From Termitidicoccus mucosus (GTDB lineage: Bacteria; Verrucomicrobiota; Verrucomicrobiia; Opitutales; Opitutaceae): 64,000 nucleotides of DNA. Positions within the stretch are counted from its first letter, which is position 1, and each line of letters begins with the position of its first letter. Below the pieces are notes generated by a model. That model had not been told where the DNA came from, made no database searches, and saw only the letters and a program-made list of their open reading frames with translations. The DNA is taken from NCBI RefSeq assembly GCF_038725785.1, contig NZ_CP109796.1, positions 2,046,001-2,110,000 on the forward strand, in the 5' to 3' direction. Positions 19,327 through 26,932 of this stretch are shown in pieces. Both the position numbers and the translations under genes were made by a program.

Positions 19327-21135
19327 TTACGACAGGATCATTTCCTTCACTGATTTCCCGGCGGGAATCATCGGGAGCACGTGCTCGCTGTGCGGGACGA
19401 CCACGTCGAGAAGATACGGGCCATCGTGGTCAAGCATCTCCTGAATGGCTTCGCGCAACTCGGCCTTCTTGATCACGCGGCGGCCTTTCACGCCAAAACC
19501 CGCGGCGATTTGCGCGAAGTCAGGATAGAGACCGGGGATGTTGTGAGGTCCCCCGATGTTGTCGGCGTCGCCCAGGATGGTCTGGCCGCGCACGCTTTGA
19601 TAAAAACGATCCTCCCACTGCGTCACCATGCCGAGGTGCTGGTTGTTCAGGATCATGGCCTTCGCGGCAATGTTTTCTATCTTCGCCATGGCGAGCTCCT
19701 GAATGTTCATCATGAACGAGCCGTCGCCGTCGATGTCGATGACCTGGCGGTCGGGACAGGCGACTTTCGCGCCGAGCGCGGCGGGATAACCAAAGCCCAT
19801 CGCGCCAAGGCCGAGCGAACTGATGAGGCGGCGCGGCTCGTCAAAGGTGTAGAATTGCGCGGCCCACATCTGGTGCTGGCCGACGCCGGTTGCGATGATG
19901 GCCTCGCCCTTGGTGAGTTCGTAGAGCGCGTGGATGGCCTCCTGCGGAAGGATGTGCTGGCTTTCGCCGTAACTGAAGGGGTGCTGCTTTTTCCACTCGG
20001 CGATGCGCGGGAGCCAGTCGCCGGTGTCTGGGGCGGTGAACTTTTTCGCGACGATGAGCTTGTTCAGGCGCGCGAGGGCGTCCTTGAGGTCGGCGCAGAC
20101 GGGATAATGGACGCGTTTGTTTTTGTTGTGCTCGGCGGCGTCGATGTCGAGGTGGACGATTTGCGCGTGCGGCGCGAAGCGGTTGGTGTCGCCGGTGATG
20201 CGGTCGTCGAAACGCGCGCCGAAGGCGAGAAGCAGGTCGGATTCATCGACGGCCCAGTTGCCGGCGGCGGAGCCGTGCATGCCGAACCAGCGCATGGAGA
20301 GCGGATGATTTTCGGGGAACGCGCCCACGCCCATGAGCGTGGTGGCGACGGGAATGCCGGTCTTTTCGGCAAAGGCGCGGAGTTCCTTGTGCGCCTCGGC
20401 GGAGATGACGCCGCCGCCGACGTAGAGCACGGGTTTGCGCGCGGCGGAGACGAGCGAGAGGATGTGCTGGAGCTGCCCGTCGGTGGCGGTCTGCCGGAGG
20501 CTGATGAGCGGGTTGCGGAACGACGTGGCGGCGGGAAACACCGGCGTGACGGCGGCCTGCTGCACGTCCTTCGGGATGTCGATGACGACCGGGCCGGGGC
20601 GTCCGCTACGCGCGAGGTGAAACGCCTCTTTGAAGACGCGCGGCAGGTCGGCGGCGTCGAGCACGAGGTAGGAGTGCTTCACGATGGGCAGCGTCATGCC
20701 GAAGAAATCGGTCTCCTGAAACGCGCTCTTGCCGATGTATTTCGAATACACCTGCCCGGTGATGGCGACGAGCGGGATGGAATCCATGAACGCGTCGGCG
20801 ATGGCGGAGACCAGGTTGGTCGCGCCGGGGCCGCTGGTGGCCATGCACACGCCGACCTTGCCGGAGGCGCGCGCGTAGCCCTCGGCGGCGAACGCGCCGC
20901 CCTGCTCATGGCGCGGGAGGACGACGCGGATGTCTTTCGTGCGGGCGAGCGCCTGGTGCAGTTCGAGCGAGGCGCCGCCGGGATAGGCGAAAATGACATC
21001 GACGTTCTCCCTGACAAGGCACTCCACGACACAATCGGCGCCGTTCATCTGGCGGGCGGGACGGGTGGCGGGCTTGGCGGATTTCGCGGCGGCTTTCGCT
21101 TCGGCGGCGGCGGAACGTCTGGCGGTCTTTTTCAT
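19327..21135 (-). CDS. ilvB: Acetolactate synthase large subunit (second copy)
   Basis: The product is a 602-residue ThDP enzyme of the same family as the copy at 16969, but clearly a different lineage. The catalytic glutamate is in [26 protein letters not shown] and [16 protein letters not shown] follow; the ThDP motif runs from [15 protein letters not shown] to [13 protein letters not shown] Lys/Ala-rich N-terminal tail of about 30 residues precedes the conserved MNGADCVVE segment. The start ATG at 21133-21135 avoids a longer, arginine-rich extension. It follows leuD on the same strand after a repeat-filled gap of about 160 bp. No small-subunit gene is next to it, so it may share IlvN or use one elsewhere. 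Confidence 0.93.
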   Translation of the reverse strand: MKKTARRSAAAEAKAAAKSAKPATRPARQMNGADCVVECLVRENVDVIFAYPGGASLELHQALARTKDIRVVLPRHEQGGAFAAEGYARASGKVGVCMATSGPGATNLVSAIADAFMDSIPLVAITGQVYSKYIGKSAFQETDFFGMTLPIVKHSYLVLDAADLPRVFKEAFHLARSGRPGPVVIDIPKDVQQAAVTPVFPAATSFRNPLISLRQTATDGQLQHILSLVSAARKPVLYVGGGVISAEAHKELRAFAEKTGIPVATTLMGVGAFPENHPLSMRWFGMHGSAAGNWAVDESDLLLAFGARFDDRITGDTNRFAPHAQIVHLDIDAAEHNKNKRVHYPVCADLKDALARLNKLIVAKKFTAPDTGDWLPRIAEWKKQHPFSYGESQHILPQEAIHALYELTKGEAIIATGVGQHQMWAAQFYTFDEPRRLISSLGLGAMGFGYPAALGAKVACPDRQVIDIDGDGSFMMNIQELAMAKIENIAAKAMILNNQHLGMVTQWEDRFYQSVRGQTILGDADNIGGPHNIPGLYPDFAQIAAGFGVKGRRVIKKAELREAIQEMLDHDGPYLLDVVVPHSEHVLPMIPAGKSVKEMILS

Positions 21136-21218
21136 GGGTGGAATTGCTCGCTGAAAAGGTTCAGACAATGCGTTTGCCCGCGGGCGAGGCAAGCGCGGAA
21201 AGGGCCGCTGCGCGGCCA

Positions 21219-21293
21219 GTTTAAGTTTGAAGTTTAAGTTTAGGGACAGGCAGCCGGCCTGTTTCCTTAAACTTAAACTTTTAACCTAAACTT
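21219..21293. repeat. Repeat element between leuD and the second ilvB
   Basis: The arms are made of AAGTTT units: the left arm (21219-21251) and right arm (21257-21293) are imperfect inverses, and the centre is a GC-rich dyad ACAGGC/GCCTGT. The element ends 4 bp from the leuD stop codon and may attenuate read-through into ilvB. Confidence 0.7.
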
Positions 21294-21297
21294 CGCT

Positions 21298-21906
21298 TCA
21301 AGCCGCCAAGTAGGGCAGCTTTTCGCGGAGGGCGAGGACGGCCTCGCGGCCTTCCATGAGCTCGCCGATGGCGTCCCAGCGGCCGTGCACCAGCGCATCG
21401 CGGGCGCTTTCGCGTTGCGTAACGGGAATCTTCTGGTCGCCGAAGCGGACTTCGAGTTTTTCCACGTCCACCGTGATTTCGAGTTGCGGGTTGGCGGCGA
21501 TGGCGGCGGCGACCTTGGCGATGTCCTCGCGTTTCGCGTTCACGCAGGGAATGCCGAGCGTGGTGCTGTTGCCGAAGAAAATCTCGGCGAAGTTTTCCGC
21601 GATGACGGCGCGGAAGCCCGCCTTGTGGATGGCCTGCGGGGCGTGCTCGCGCGAGCTGCCGCAGCCGAAGTTCGCGCCGGAGAGGAGAATCGTCGCGCCC
21701 TTGTGCTCGGGGCGGTCAATCGGGTGCGCCGGGACGACGGGTTTTCCGTCGGGCGTGTGGCGCACGTCGAAGAAAAGGTATTCGCCGAGTCCGTCGAAGG
21801 TGACGCACTTCATGAAGCGGGCCGGGATGATGCGGTCGGTGTCGATGTCGTTGCCGGGGACGTAAACGCCGCGGCCGGCGATCTGGGTGATTTTTGCGAG
21901 AGCCAT
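21298..21906 (-). CDS. leuD: 3-isopropylmalate dehydratase small subunit
   Basis: The product is a 202-residue swivel-domain subunit that partners LeuC to isomerise 2- to 3-isopropylmalate in leucine synthesis. GNDIDTDRIIPARFM and the substrate-binding loop GANFGCGSSREHAPQAI are diagnostic; NFAEIFFGNSTTLGIPCV follows as expected. Length is normal. The ATG is 59 bp after the leuC stop, so the two subunits are surely co-transcribed. Confidence 0.96.
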   Translation of the reverse strand: MALAKITQIAGRGVYVPGNDIDTDRIIPARFMKCVTFDGLGEYLFFDVRHTPDGKPVVPAHPIDRPEHKGATILLSGANFGCGSSREHAPQAIHKAGFRAVIAENFAEIFFGNSTTLGIPCVNAKREDIAKVAAAIAANPQLEITVDVEKLEVRFGDQKIPVTQRESARDALVHGRWDAIGELMEGREAVLALREKLPYLAA

Positions 21907-21965
21907 GATGATAAATGAATAATTGGGTGAAACGTGACGGGTTGCGCGGAATGCGCGGCGGGGCC

Positions 21966-23381
21966 TTAGTTTTTGACCGCGAATATTTCGCGCACGTCGC
22001 TGACTTTGCCGGTGATGGCGGCGGCGGCGACCATGAGCGGGCTCATCAATATCGTCCGGCCCGTGATGCTACCCTGGCGGCCCTTGAAGTTGCGGTTCGA
22101 GGAACTGGCACAGATCTGGTCGCCGACGAGTTTGTCGGGGTTCATCGCGAGGCACATCGAGCAGCCCGCGCCGCGCCATTCGAAGCCGGCCTCGGTGAGG
22201 ACCTTGTCGATGCCGAGCGATTCGCAGATTTTGCCGACGCCCTGCGAGCCGGGCACGGCGATGGCTTTCACGCCGGGCGCGACTTTTTTGCCCTTCACGA
22301 ACTTCGCCACCTCCTGGAAATCGGAGAGGCGTCCGTTGGTGCAGGAGCCGAGGAAGGCGACGTTGATGGCGGTGCCCTTGATGGGCGCGCCGGGCTGGAG
22401 TTTCATGTAGGCGAGCGCCTCCTCGATGGAGGCTTTCTCGTCGGACGCCGCGGCCTTCGCGGGATCGGGAATGTTTTCGTTGATGGAAATGCCCTGGCCG
22501 GGATTGATGCCCCACGTGACGGTCGGGGCGATGTCGGCGGCGTTGATGACCACGACGTCGTCGTAGTGGCAGCCGGGGTCGGAGGCGAAGGATTTCCAGC
22601 GGGCGACGGCGGCGTCCCACGCGGCGCCCTTGGGCGCGTAGGGGCGGCCTTCGAGATACTTGAAGGTGGTCTCGTCGGGATTGACGTAGCCGACGCGCGC
22701 GCCGCCCTCGATGGACATGTTGCACACGGTCATGCGCTCCTCCATGGTGAAGGCGTCGAAGGTCGTGCCGGCGTACTCGTAGGCGTAGCCGGTGCCGCCG
22801 TTGACGCCGAGCGTGCGGATGATGTGCAGGATGACGTCCTTGGCGTAAACGCCGGGGCAGAGCTTGCCGTTGACCTCGATGCGGCGGACCTTGAGCGGCG
22901 AGAGCGCCATGGTCTGCGTGGCGAGGATGTCGCGGATCTGCGTGGTGCCGATGCCGAAGGCGACCGCGCCGAACGCGCCGTGCGTCGAGGTATGCGAGTC
23001 GCCGCAGGCGATGGTGGTGCCGGGCTGCGTGATGCCCTGCTCGGGGCCGACGATGTGCACGATGCCCTGCTTGCCGGTCGCGCGGTCGAAGAAGGTGATG
23101 CCGTTCGCTGCGCAATTCTTGCGGAGCTCGTCCATCATGGCCTGCGCGAGCGGGTCGGCATAGGGCTCGACGAGCTGGTCGGTGGGCACGATGTGGTCAA
23201 CCGTCGCGAAGGTGCGATGCGGCATGAGCACTGGGAGTTTCAAGTCGCGCAGCATGCCGAAGGCCTGCGGGCTCGTCACCTCGTGGATGAGGTGCGTGCC
23301 GATGAGCAGTTGAGTCTGGCCGTTGGCCAGCTGGCGGACGGTGTGGGCGTCCCAGACTTTTTGGAATAATGATTTTGGCAT
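21966..23381 (-). CDS. leuC: 3-isopropylmalate dehydratase large subunit
   Basis: The product is a 471-residue aconitase-superfamily subunit. [20 protein letters not shown] is the first signature, and the 4Fe-4S cysteines are in [11 protein letters not shown] and in GCSMCLAMN. It isomerises 2-isopropylmalate to 3-isopropylmalate with LeuD. The chosen ATG (23379-23381) gives [15 protein letters not shown], the standard N-terminus. It lies 38 bp after the upstream methyltransferase gene and 59 bp before leuD in a minus-strand cluster. Confidence 0.96.
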   Translation of the reverse strand: MPKSLFQKVWDAHTVRQLANGQTQLLIGTHLIHEVTSPQAFGMLRDLKLPVLMPHRTFATVDHIVPTDQLVEPYADPLAQAMMDELRKNCAANGITFFDRATGKQGIVHIVGPEQGITQPGTTIACGDSHTSTHGAFGAVAFGIGTTQIRDILATQTMALSPLKVRRIEVNGKLCPGVYAKDVILHIIRTLGVNGGTGYAYEYAGTTFDAFTMEERMTVCNMSIEGGARVGYVNPDETTFKYLEGRPYAPKGAAWDAAVARWKSFASDPGCHYDDVVVINAADIAPTVTWGINPGQGISINENIPDPAKAAASDEKASIEEALAYMKLQPGAPIKGTAINVAFLGSCTNGRLSDFQEVAKFVKGKKVAPGVKAIAVPGSQGVGKICESLGIDKVLTEAGFEWRGAGCSMCLAMNPDKLVGDQICASSSNRNFKGRQGSITGRTILMSPLMVAAAAITGKVSDVREIFAVKN

Positions 23382-23419
23382 AATCGTGATTGAGAGGCTT
23401 GTGGGTTTGAAGTTGCTCG

Positions 23420-24109
23420 TCATTCGTCCGCGCCGATCGGCGGCGGCCCGGGGGCCTTCCAGCCCGCGTAAACCGAAAAGCGGAACGAGTGGAAAAACTC
23501 GCCGACATGGACGAAGCCGCACTCCCGCAGCCACGCGAGCTGGTCGGCTACCGTGGCGCAGCGGTCGTTTTTCATGCGTTCGCGCGACGCCGCGATTTCC
23601 GCCTCGGAACTGCCGAGCCGCCGCGCGGTGTCGTAGTGGAGAAACGAATACAACGACTGCTGCCACCCGTCCGGCGCGAGCACCTGCTCGGCGTTGACGA
23701 AGAGGCCGCCCGGCGCGAGCGCGGCATGGACGCGGGCGAAAAGGGCGCGCTTGTCCGCGTCCTCCAGATGGTGGATCGCCAGCGCCGACATGACGACGTC
23801 GAACTCGCCCGGCGGCGGCGCGTCGCGAAAATCGGAGACCACGAAACGCGGCGCGGGCGCGAAATCCGCGAAGCGTTTCCGCGCCTGCGCCAGCATCGCC
23901 TCGGAGCCGTCCTGGAGCGTCAGCCCACCCGGGCGCACGCGCGCCGTCACCTGGGCCGAGACGATGCCCGTGCCCGCGCCGAGATCGAGCATGCTCGGAT
24001 GCGCGGGCGCGGTGCGCGCCACGAGCTCCGCCACGGTGCCGTAGAAGGCATCGAAGCAAGGCACGAGGCGGCGGCGGCCCTCGTCGTAGGTGTTGGCATC
24101 CCAAGGCAT
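23420..24109 (-). CDS. Class I SAM-dependent methyltransferase
   Basis: The product is a 229-residue Rossmann-fold methyltransferase. Motif I is [15 protein letters not shown], the acidic strand-2 end is [12 protein letters not shown], and [17 protein letters not shown] matches motif IV. The C-terminus includes [16 protein letters not shown], the usual GF motif. The substrate is not evident. It is the first gene of the minus-strand cluster with leuC-leuD-ilvB, 38 bp upstream of leuC, and diverges from a LysR gene. Confidence 0.88.
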   Translation of the reverse strand: MPWDANTYDEGRRRLVPCFDAFYGTVAELVARTAPAHPSMLDLGAGTGIVSAQVTARVRPGGLTLQDGSEAMLAQARKRFADFAPAPRFVVSDFRDAPPPGEFDVVMSALAIHHLEDADKRALFARVHAALAPGGLFVNAEQVLAPDGWQQSLYSFLHYDTARRLGSSEAEIAASRERMKNDRCATVADQLAWLRECGFVHVGEFFHSFRFSVYAGWKAPGPPPIGADE

Positions 24110-24192
24110 GGCGCGGACAGGTCGATAGTTAAAAGCGGGGTGAGCTTACCATAAAGTTGCCTTAACAAAAAATACTCATTTAGTCGCGATTG

Positions 24193-25113
24193 ATGCCGAA
24201 CAAGTATCAGTTCCCCTACGAACTGCGCCACCTCGTTTATTTTCTGGAGGTGGCCAACCAGCTTCATTTCCGCCGCGCCGCCGAGTCGCTGTCCGTCGCG
24301 CAGCCCGCGCTCAGCCGCCAGATTGCGCAGCTCGAAAAGGCCCTCGGTGCCCCGCTTTTTCTCCGCACAAAGCGCCGCGTCGAGCTCACGCCCGCCGGGC
24401 GGGCCTTTGCCCGCCGCATCGAGCCGGTGCTGCGCTCGCTCGCCATCGCGGGCGGCGAACTCGGCGCGCTCATCCGCGGCGAGTCGGGCCACGTGCGCAT
24501 CGCGTTCACCGGGCTGGCCATGGCAACCGTGCTGCCCGGCATCGTGCGCGAGTTCGGGCGGCGCTACCCGGGCATCCGACTGGAGTTGAACGAGTCGCCG
24601 ACCTCCGCCCAGCTCGCCGCGCTCCATGCCGGCGAGCTCGGCTGCGGTTTTTTCCACCCCGACGCCACCGCGCCCGCCGGCCTGCGCACGCACATGCTGC
24701 TGCGCGAGCGCAACGGCATCCTGCTCCCCGCCGGCCATCCCCTCGCGCGCCGCGCCATGCTCAAGCTCCGCGACCTGGCCGACACGCCGCTGGTGCTTTT
24801 CCCGCGCAGCAACAACCCCGGTTTCTACGACCGCGTGCTCGCCGCGTGCGCGCGGGGCGGGATGACGCCGCGCATCGCCGAGGAGATCTGGCCGCGCGTC
24901 AACAGCATCGGCCTCGTGCGCGCGGGCGTGGGCGCGACCTTCATCACGCCGTCCGAGGCGCGCGACTTGCCGGCCGACGTGGTGTTTCGCCCGCTCACCG
25001 GCCACGCGCCGGAAAGCCGTCTCGTTCTCGGCTGGAAACCCGCGCCCGCGCCGGACGCGGCGCTGGCGGCGTTTTTGTCCGTGGCGACGGGCGGCGCGCA
25101 AGTCAAGGCATGA
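24193..25113 (+). CDS. LysR-type transcriptional regulator at the head of the leu cluster
   Basis: The product is a 306-residue LysR protein. The N-terminal winged helix-turn-helix (FLEVANQLHFRRAAESLSVA then QPALSRQIAQLEKALG) is followed by a full substrate-binding domain (VRIAFTGLAM to the end). The first ATG at 24193 follows an in-frame TTG and gives MPNKYQFPYELRHLVYF. The 83-bp gap to the divergent methyltransferase-leuCD cluster is AT-rich with ATAAAGTTGCCTTAAC-like dyads, a likely binding region. Whether it controls leucine genes, as LeuO-type regulators can, is inference from position only. Confidence 0.9.
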   Translation: MPNKYQFPYELRHLVYFLEVANQLHFRRAAESLSVAQPALSRQIAQLEKALGAPLFLRTKRRVELTPAGRAFARRIEPVLRSLAIAGGELGALIRGESGHVRIAFTGLAMATVLPGIVREFGRRYPGIRLELNESPTSAQLAALHAGELGCGFFHPDATAPAGLRTHMLLRERNGILLPAGHPLARRAMLKLRDLADTPLVLFPRSNNPGFYDRVLAACARGGMTPRIAEEIWPRVNSIGLVRAGVGATFITPSEARDLPADVVFRPLTGHAPESRLVLGWKPAPAPDAALAAFLSVATGGAQVKA

Positions 25114-25219
25114 CCGGATGACGAAGGGGAAAACGCGCCGCCGGCGTGCTAAATAGAACTAACAAGAAAAATTAAACCCATTATTGACATTAGGACTCAT
25201 TAGCTTCTATCTGAAAAGC

Positions 25220-25960
25220 ATGTTCTCAAAACAAAGAAAAATAATTATCGGGATTACAGCCGCCCTGCTGGCCGTGGTTGTCATTATGGTGGGAGGTGTT
25301 CTTACCAAATCAAAAGAGCCTGTTCGCGATGGGATTGCCAAGGGCACAGAACGCAAAACGGAGCAGATTCAACATGAATCAGAACAGGCTCTCACGGTAA
25401 CAACCGTAAACCAATCGGCTGTCCATCTCTCAAACATCACAGGGGTGAAAATGCACGCGCCGGTATCGCCGCTGACTGACGTGGATTTTTTGATGACGTA
25501 TTTGAAAGAAAACTACCCCGATCTGCCTGAAAAACAATATGACGCAATCGGCCGGTTCTACACCATGATGGTCAAGGAAAGGCTGATGCTGGAGGCGAGC
25601 ATGGCCGTTGTCACAAAAAACGAAGCTGGTGACTCTGTGATTGAGATTGAACCCTACGCAAAGCAGGGCGCATCTATGCGCAATGCGTCTGTGGACGTCG
25701 TATTGCAGCTTGCCAATATAGCGAAAGACAGCCCCGAAGCTTCTGAGATCAGCGGGATAATTAAAAAGGGCAATTCGGGTTGGGGTGCGGACAAGCAAAT
25801 CATGGTCGTGCGTCACTATCCCGAAAACAACCGTTACAGTATCGAACATACCCGGATATTTGCACCAACTGAAATTGGGTCGGGAAGTTCCACATTACGG
25901 AGCGAGTTTCCAGAAGGTAGGCTCAGCGACTATACCTACATCATTTCTCAACTCAACTAA
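25220..25960 (+). CDS. Hypothetical protein with N-terminal membrane anchor
   Basis: The product is 246 residues and not recognised. Residues 3-30 read as a short basic start followed by one hydrophobic helix (IIIGITAALLAVVVIMVGG), after which the chain is hydrophilic, so a membrane-anchored extracytoplasmic protein is likely. A helical segment rich in Met/Glu (VDFLMTYLKENYPDL onwards) follows. Base composition is clearly more AT-rich than the flanking genes. ATG at 25220 is preferred to an upstream TTG at 25184. It is followed 20 bp later by a second AT-rich gene, suggesting a two-gene acquired unit. Confidence 0.75.
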   Translation: MFSKQRKIIIGITAALLAVVVIMVGGVLTKSKEPVRDGIAKGTERKTEQIQHESEQALTVTTVNQSAVHLSNITGVKMHAPVSPLTDVDFLMTYLKENYPDLPEKQYDAIGRFYTMMVKERLMLEASMAVVTKNEAGDSVIEIEPYAKQGASMRNASVDVVLQLANIAKDSPEASEISGIIKKGNSGWGADKQIMVVRHYPENNRYSIEHTRIFAPTEIGSGSSTLRSEFPEGRLSDYTYIISQLN

Positions 25961-25980
25961 CCCCTGTCCCTTTCTACTGT

Positions 25981-26802
25981 ATGAAAACCCTTACTAATGC
26001 AATTTTTGCTGCTGCCGTCGTATTCATATATTCTTTTGCACAGGCCCAGACAATAACGGTTCAACCTGAAATCTCTGTTAATTTAGCAAATGAAATGGGA
26101 AAGGAAATATGCAACAGCTTTCCACAATGGAACACGCATCCAGTGCTTTATAATTTCCTTGATAATCACGTTCCGCGCACGGCAACCTTCACCGGATTCA
26201 ATTCATCCACTGGTCTGCCAACAGGACCCGGCACATCCGGCTCAGTAATTCAGAATTATACTCTCACCCGTGGCACTGACGGCAATTTTGGGTTTCAGGC
26301 TGGCAGCAGTTTTCTATCCATTAACGGATCGCAAGGCTGGTCAGAAAGCACCTCAATGAATTATGGAGTGTCAATAACTTGGTCATCTTATGTCAATACG
26401 GCTGGCGAAGTCATGTGGAGCATGGATGTATCTGTAAACGGGACAACAAATCACACCGATTTTGGAGCGGGGCCTGGCAGCATACCTTTGCTTGCAGAAT
26501 GGTTAACCCCATACCAATACGACATCAGCAATGACGGACCTCCTCCCAACCCGTGGGGTTTTTCAGATAATGAACCCAATGATAATGACATGGGCACATT
26601 AGTCATAACAGACGCCTATAATTTCCATGGATTATTTACGGCTGCATGTGCTGACGGAGAACTTGAAAAATTCTTTAAGAATGTTGACAAGGAAGGTAAC
26701 ATATCTGGAACAAAGATAAAAAATGATGTAAGTTATAGAGACTTTAAACTTGTAAAAGCTATAGATTGGAATGACTGCTTATACTTTATCAAGTATCCAT
26801 AA
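25981..26802 (+). CDS. Secreted hypothetical protein
   Basis: The product is 273 residues and not recognised. A Sec signal peptide is clear: MKTLTNAIFAAAVVFIYSFA with a likely cut after AQA (about residue 22). The mature part is Gly/Ser/Asn-rich in the middle (FGFQAGSSFLSINGSQGWSE) and has two cysteines near the C-terminus plus one near the N-terminus. AT-rich composition and codon use match the preceding gene and differ from the surrounding chromosome. The pair is probably co-transcribed; neither has a transposase or phage gene next to it. Confidence 0.75.
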   Translation: MKTLTNAIFAAAVVFIYSFAQAQTITVQPEISVNLANEMGKEICNSFPQWNTHPVLYNFLDNHVPRTATFTGFNSSTGLPTGPGTSGSVIQNYTLTRGTDGNFGFQAGSSFLSINGSQGWSESTSMNYGVSITWSSYVNTAGEVMWSMDVSVNGTTNHTDFGAGPGSIPLLAEWLTPYQYDISNDGPPPNPWGFSDNEPNDNDMGTLVITDAYNFHGLFTAACADGELEKFFKNVDKEGNISGTKIKNDVSYRDFKLVKAIDWNDCLYFIKYP

Positions 26803-26932
26803 CGCAGTGTAATCGCTGCATAGCAAGTTGCGCGTCGGCTCAAATCGTGGTAAAGTTCATAGTTTGACGAAAGCGCCACGGCACCGGCGGTGTAGAGCAA
26901 GTGGGGCCCAATATAGTAAAAGCGTCCCCGCC

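Noticed and set aside
19381-21237. 618-codon plus-strand frame opposite the second ilvB
   Set aside because: Antisense shadow of a confidently identified acetolactate synthase.
25184-25219. TTG start extending the first AT-rich gene by 12 residues
   Set aside because: The ATG at 25220 gives a conventional basic start before the membrane helix; the extension has no support.
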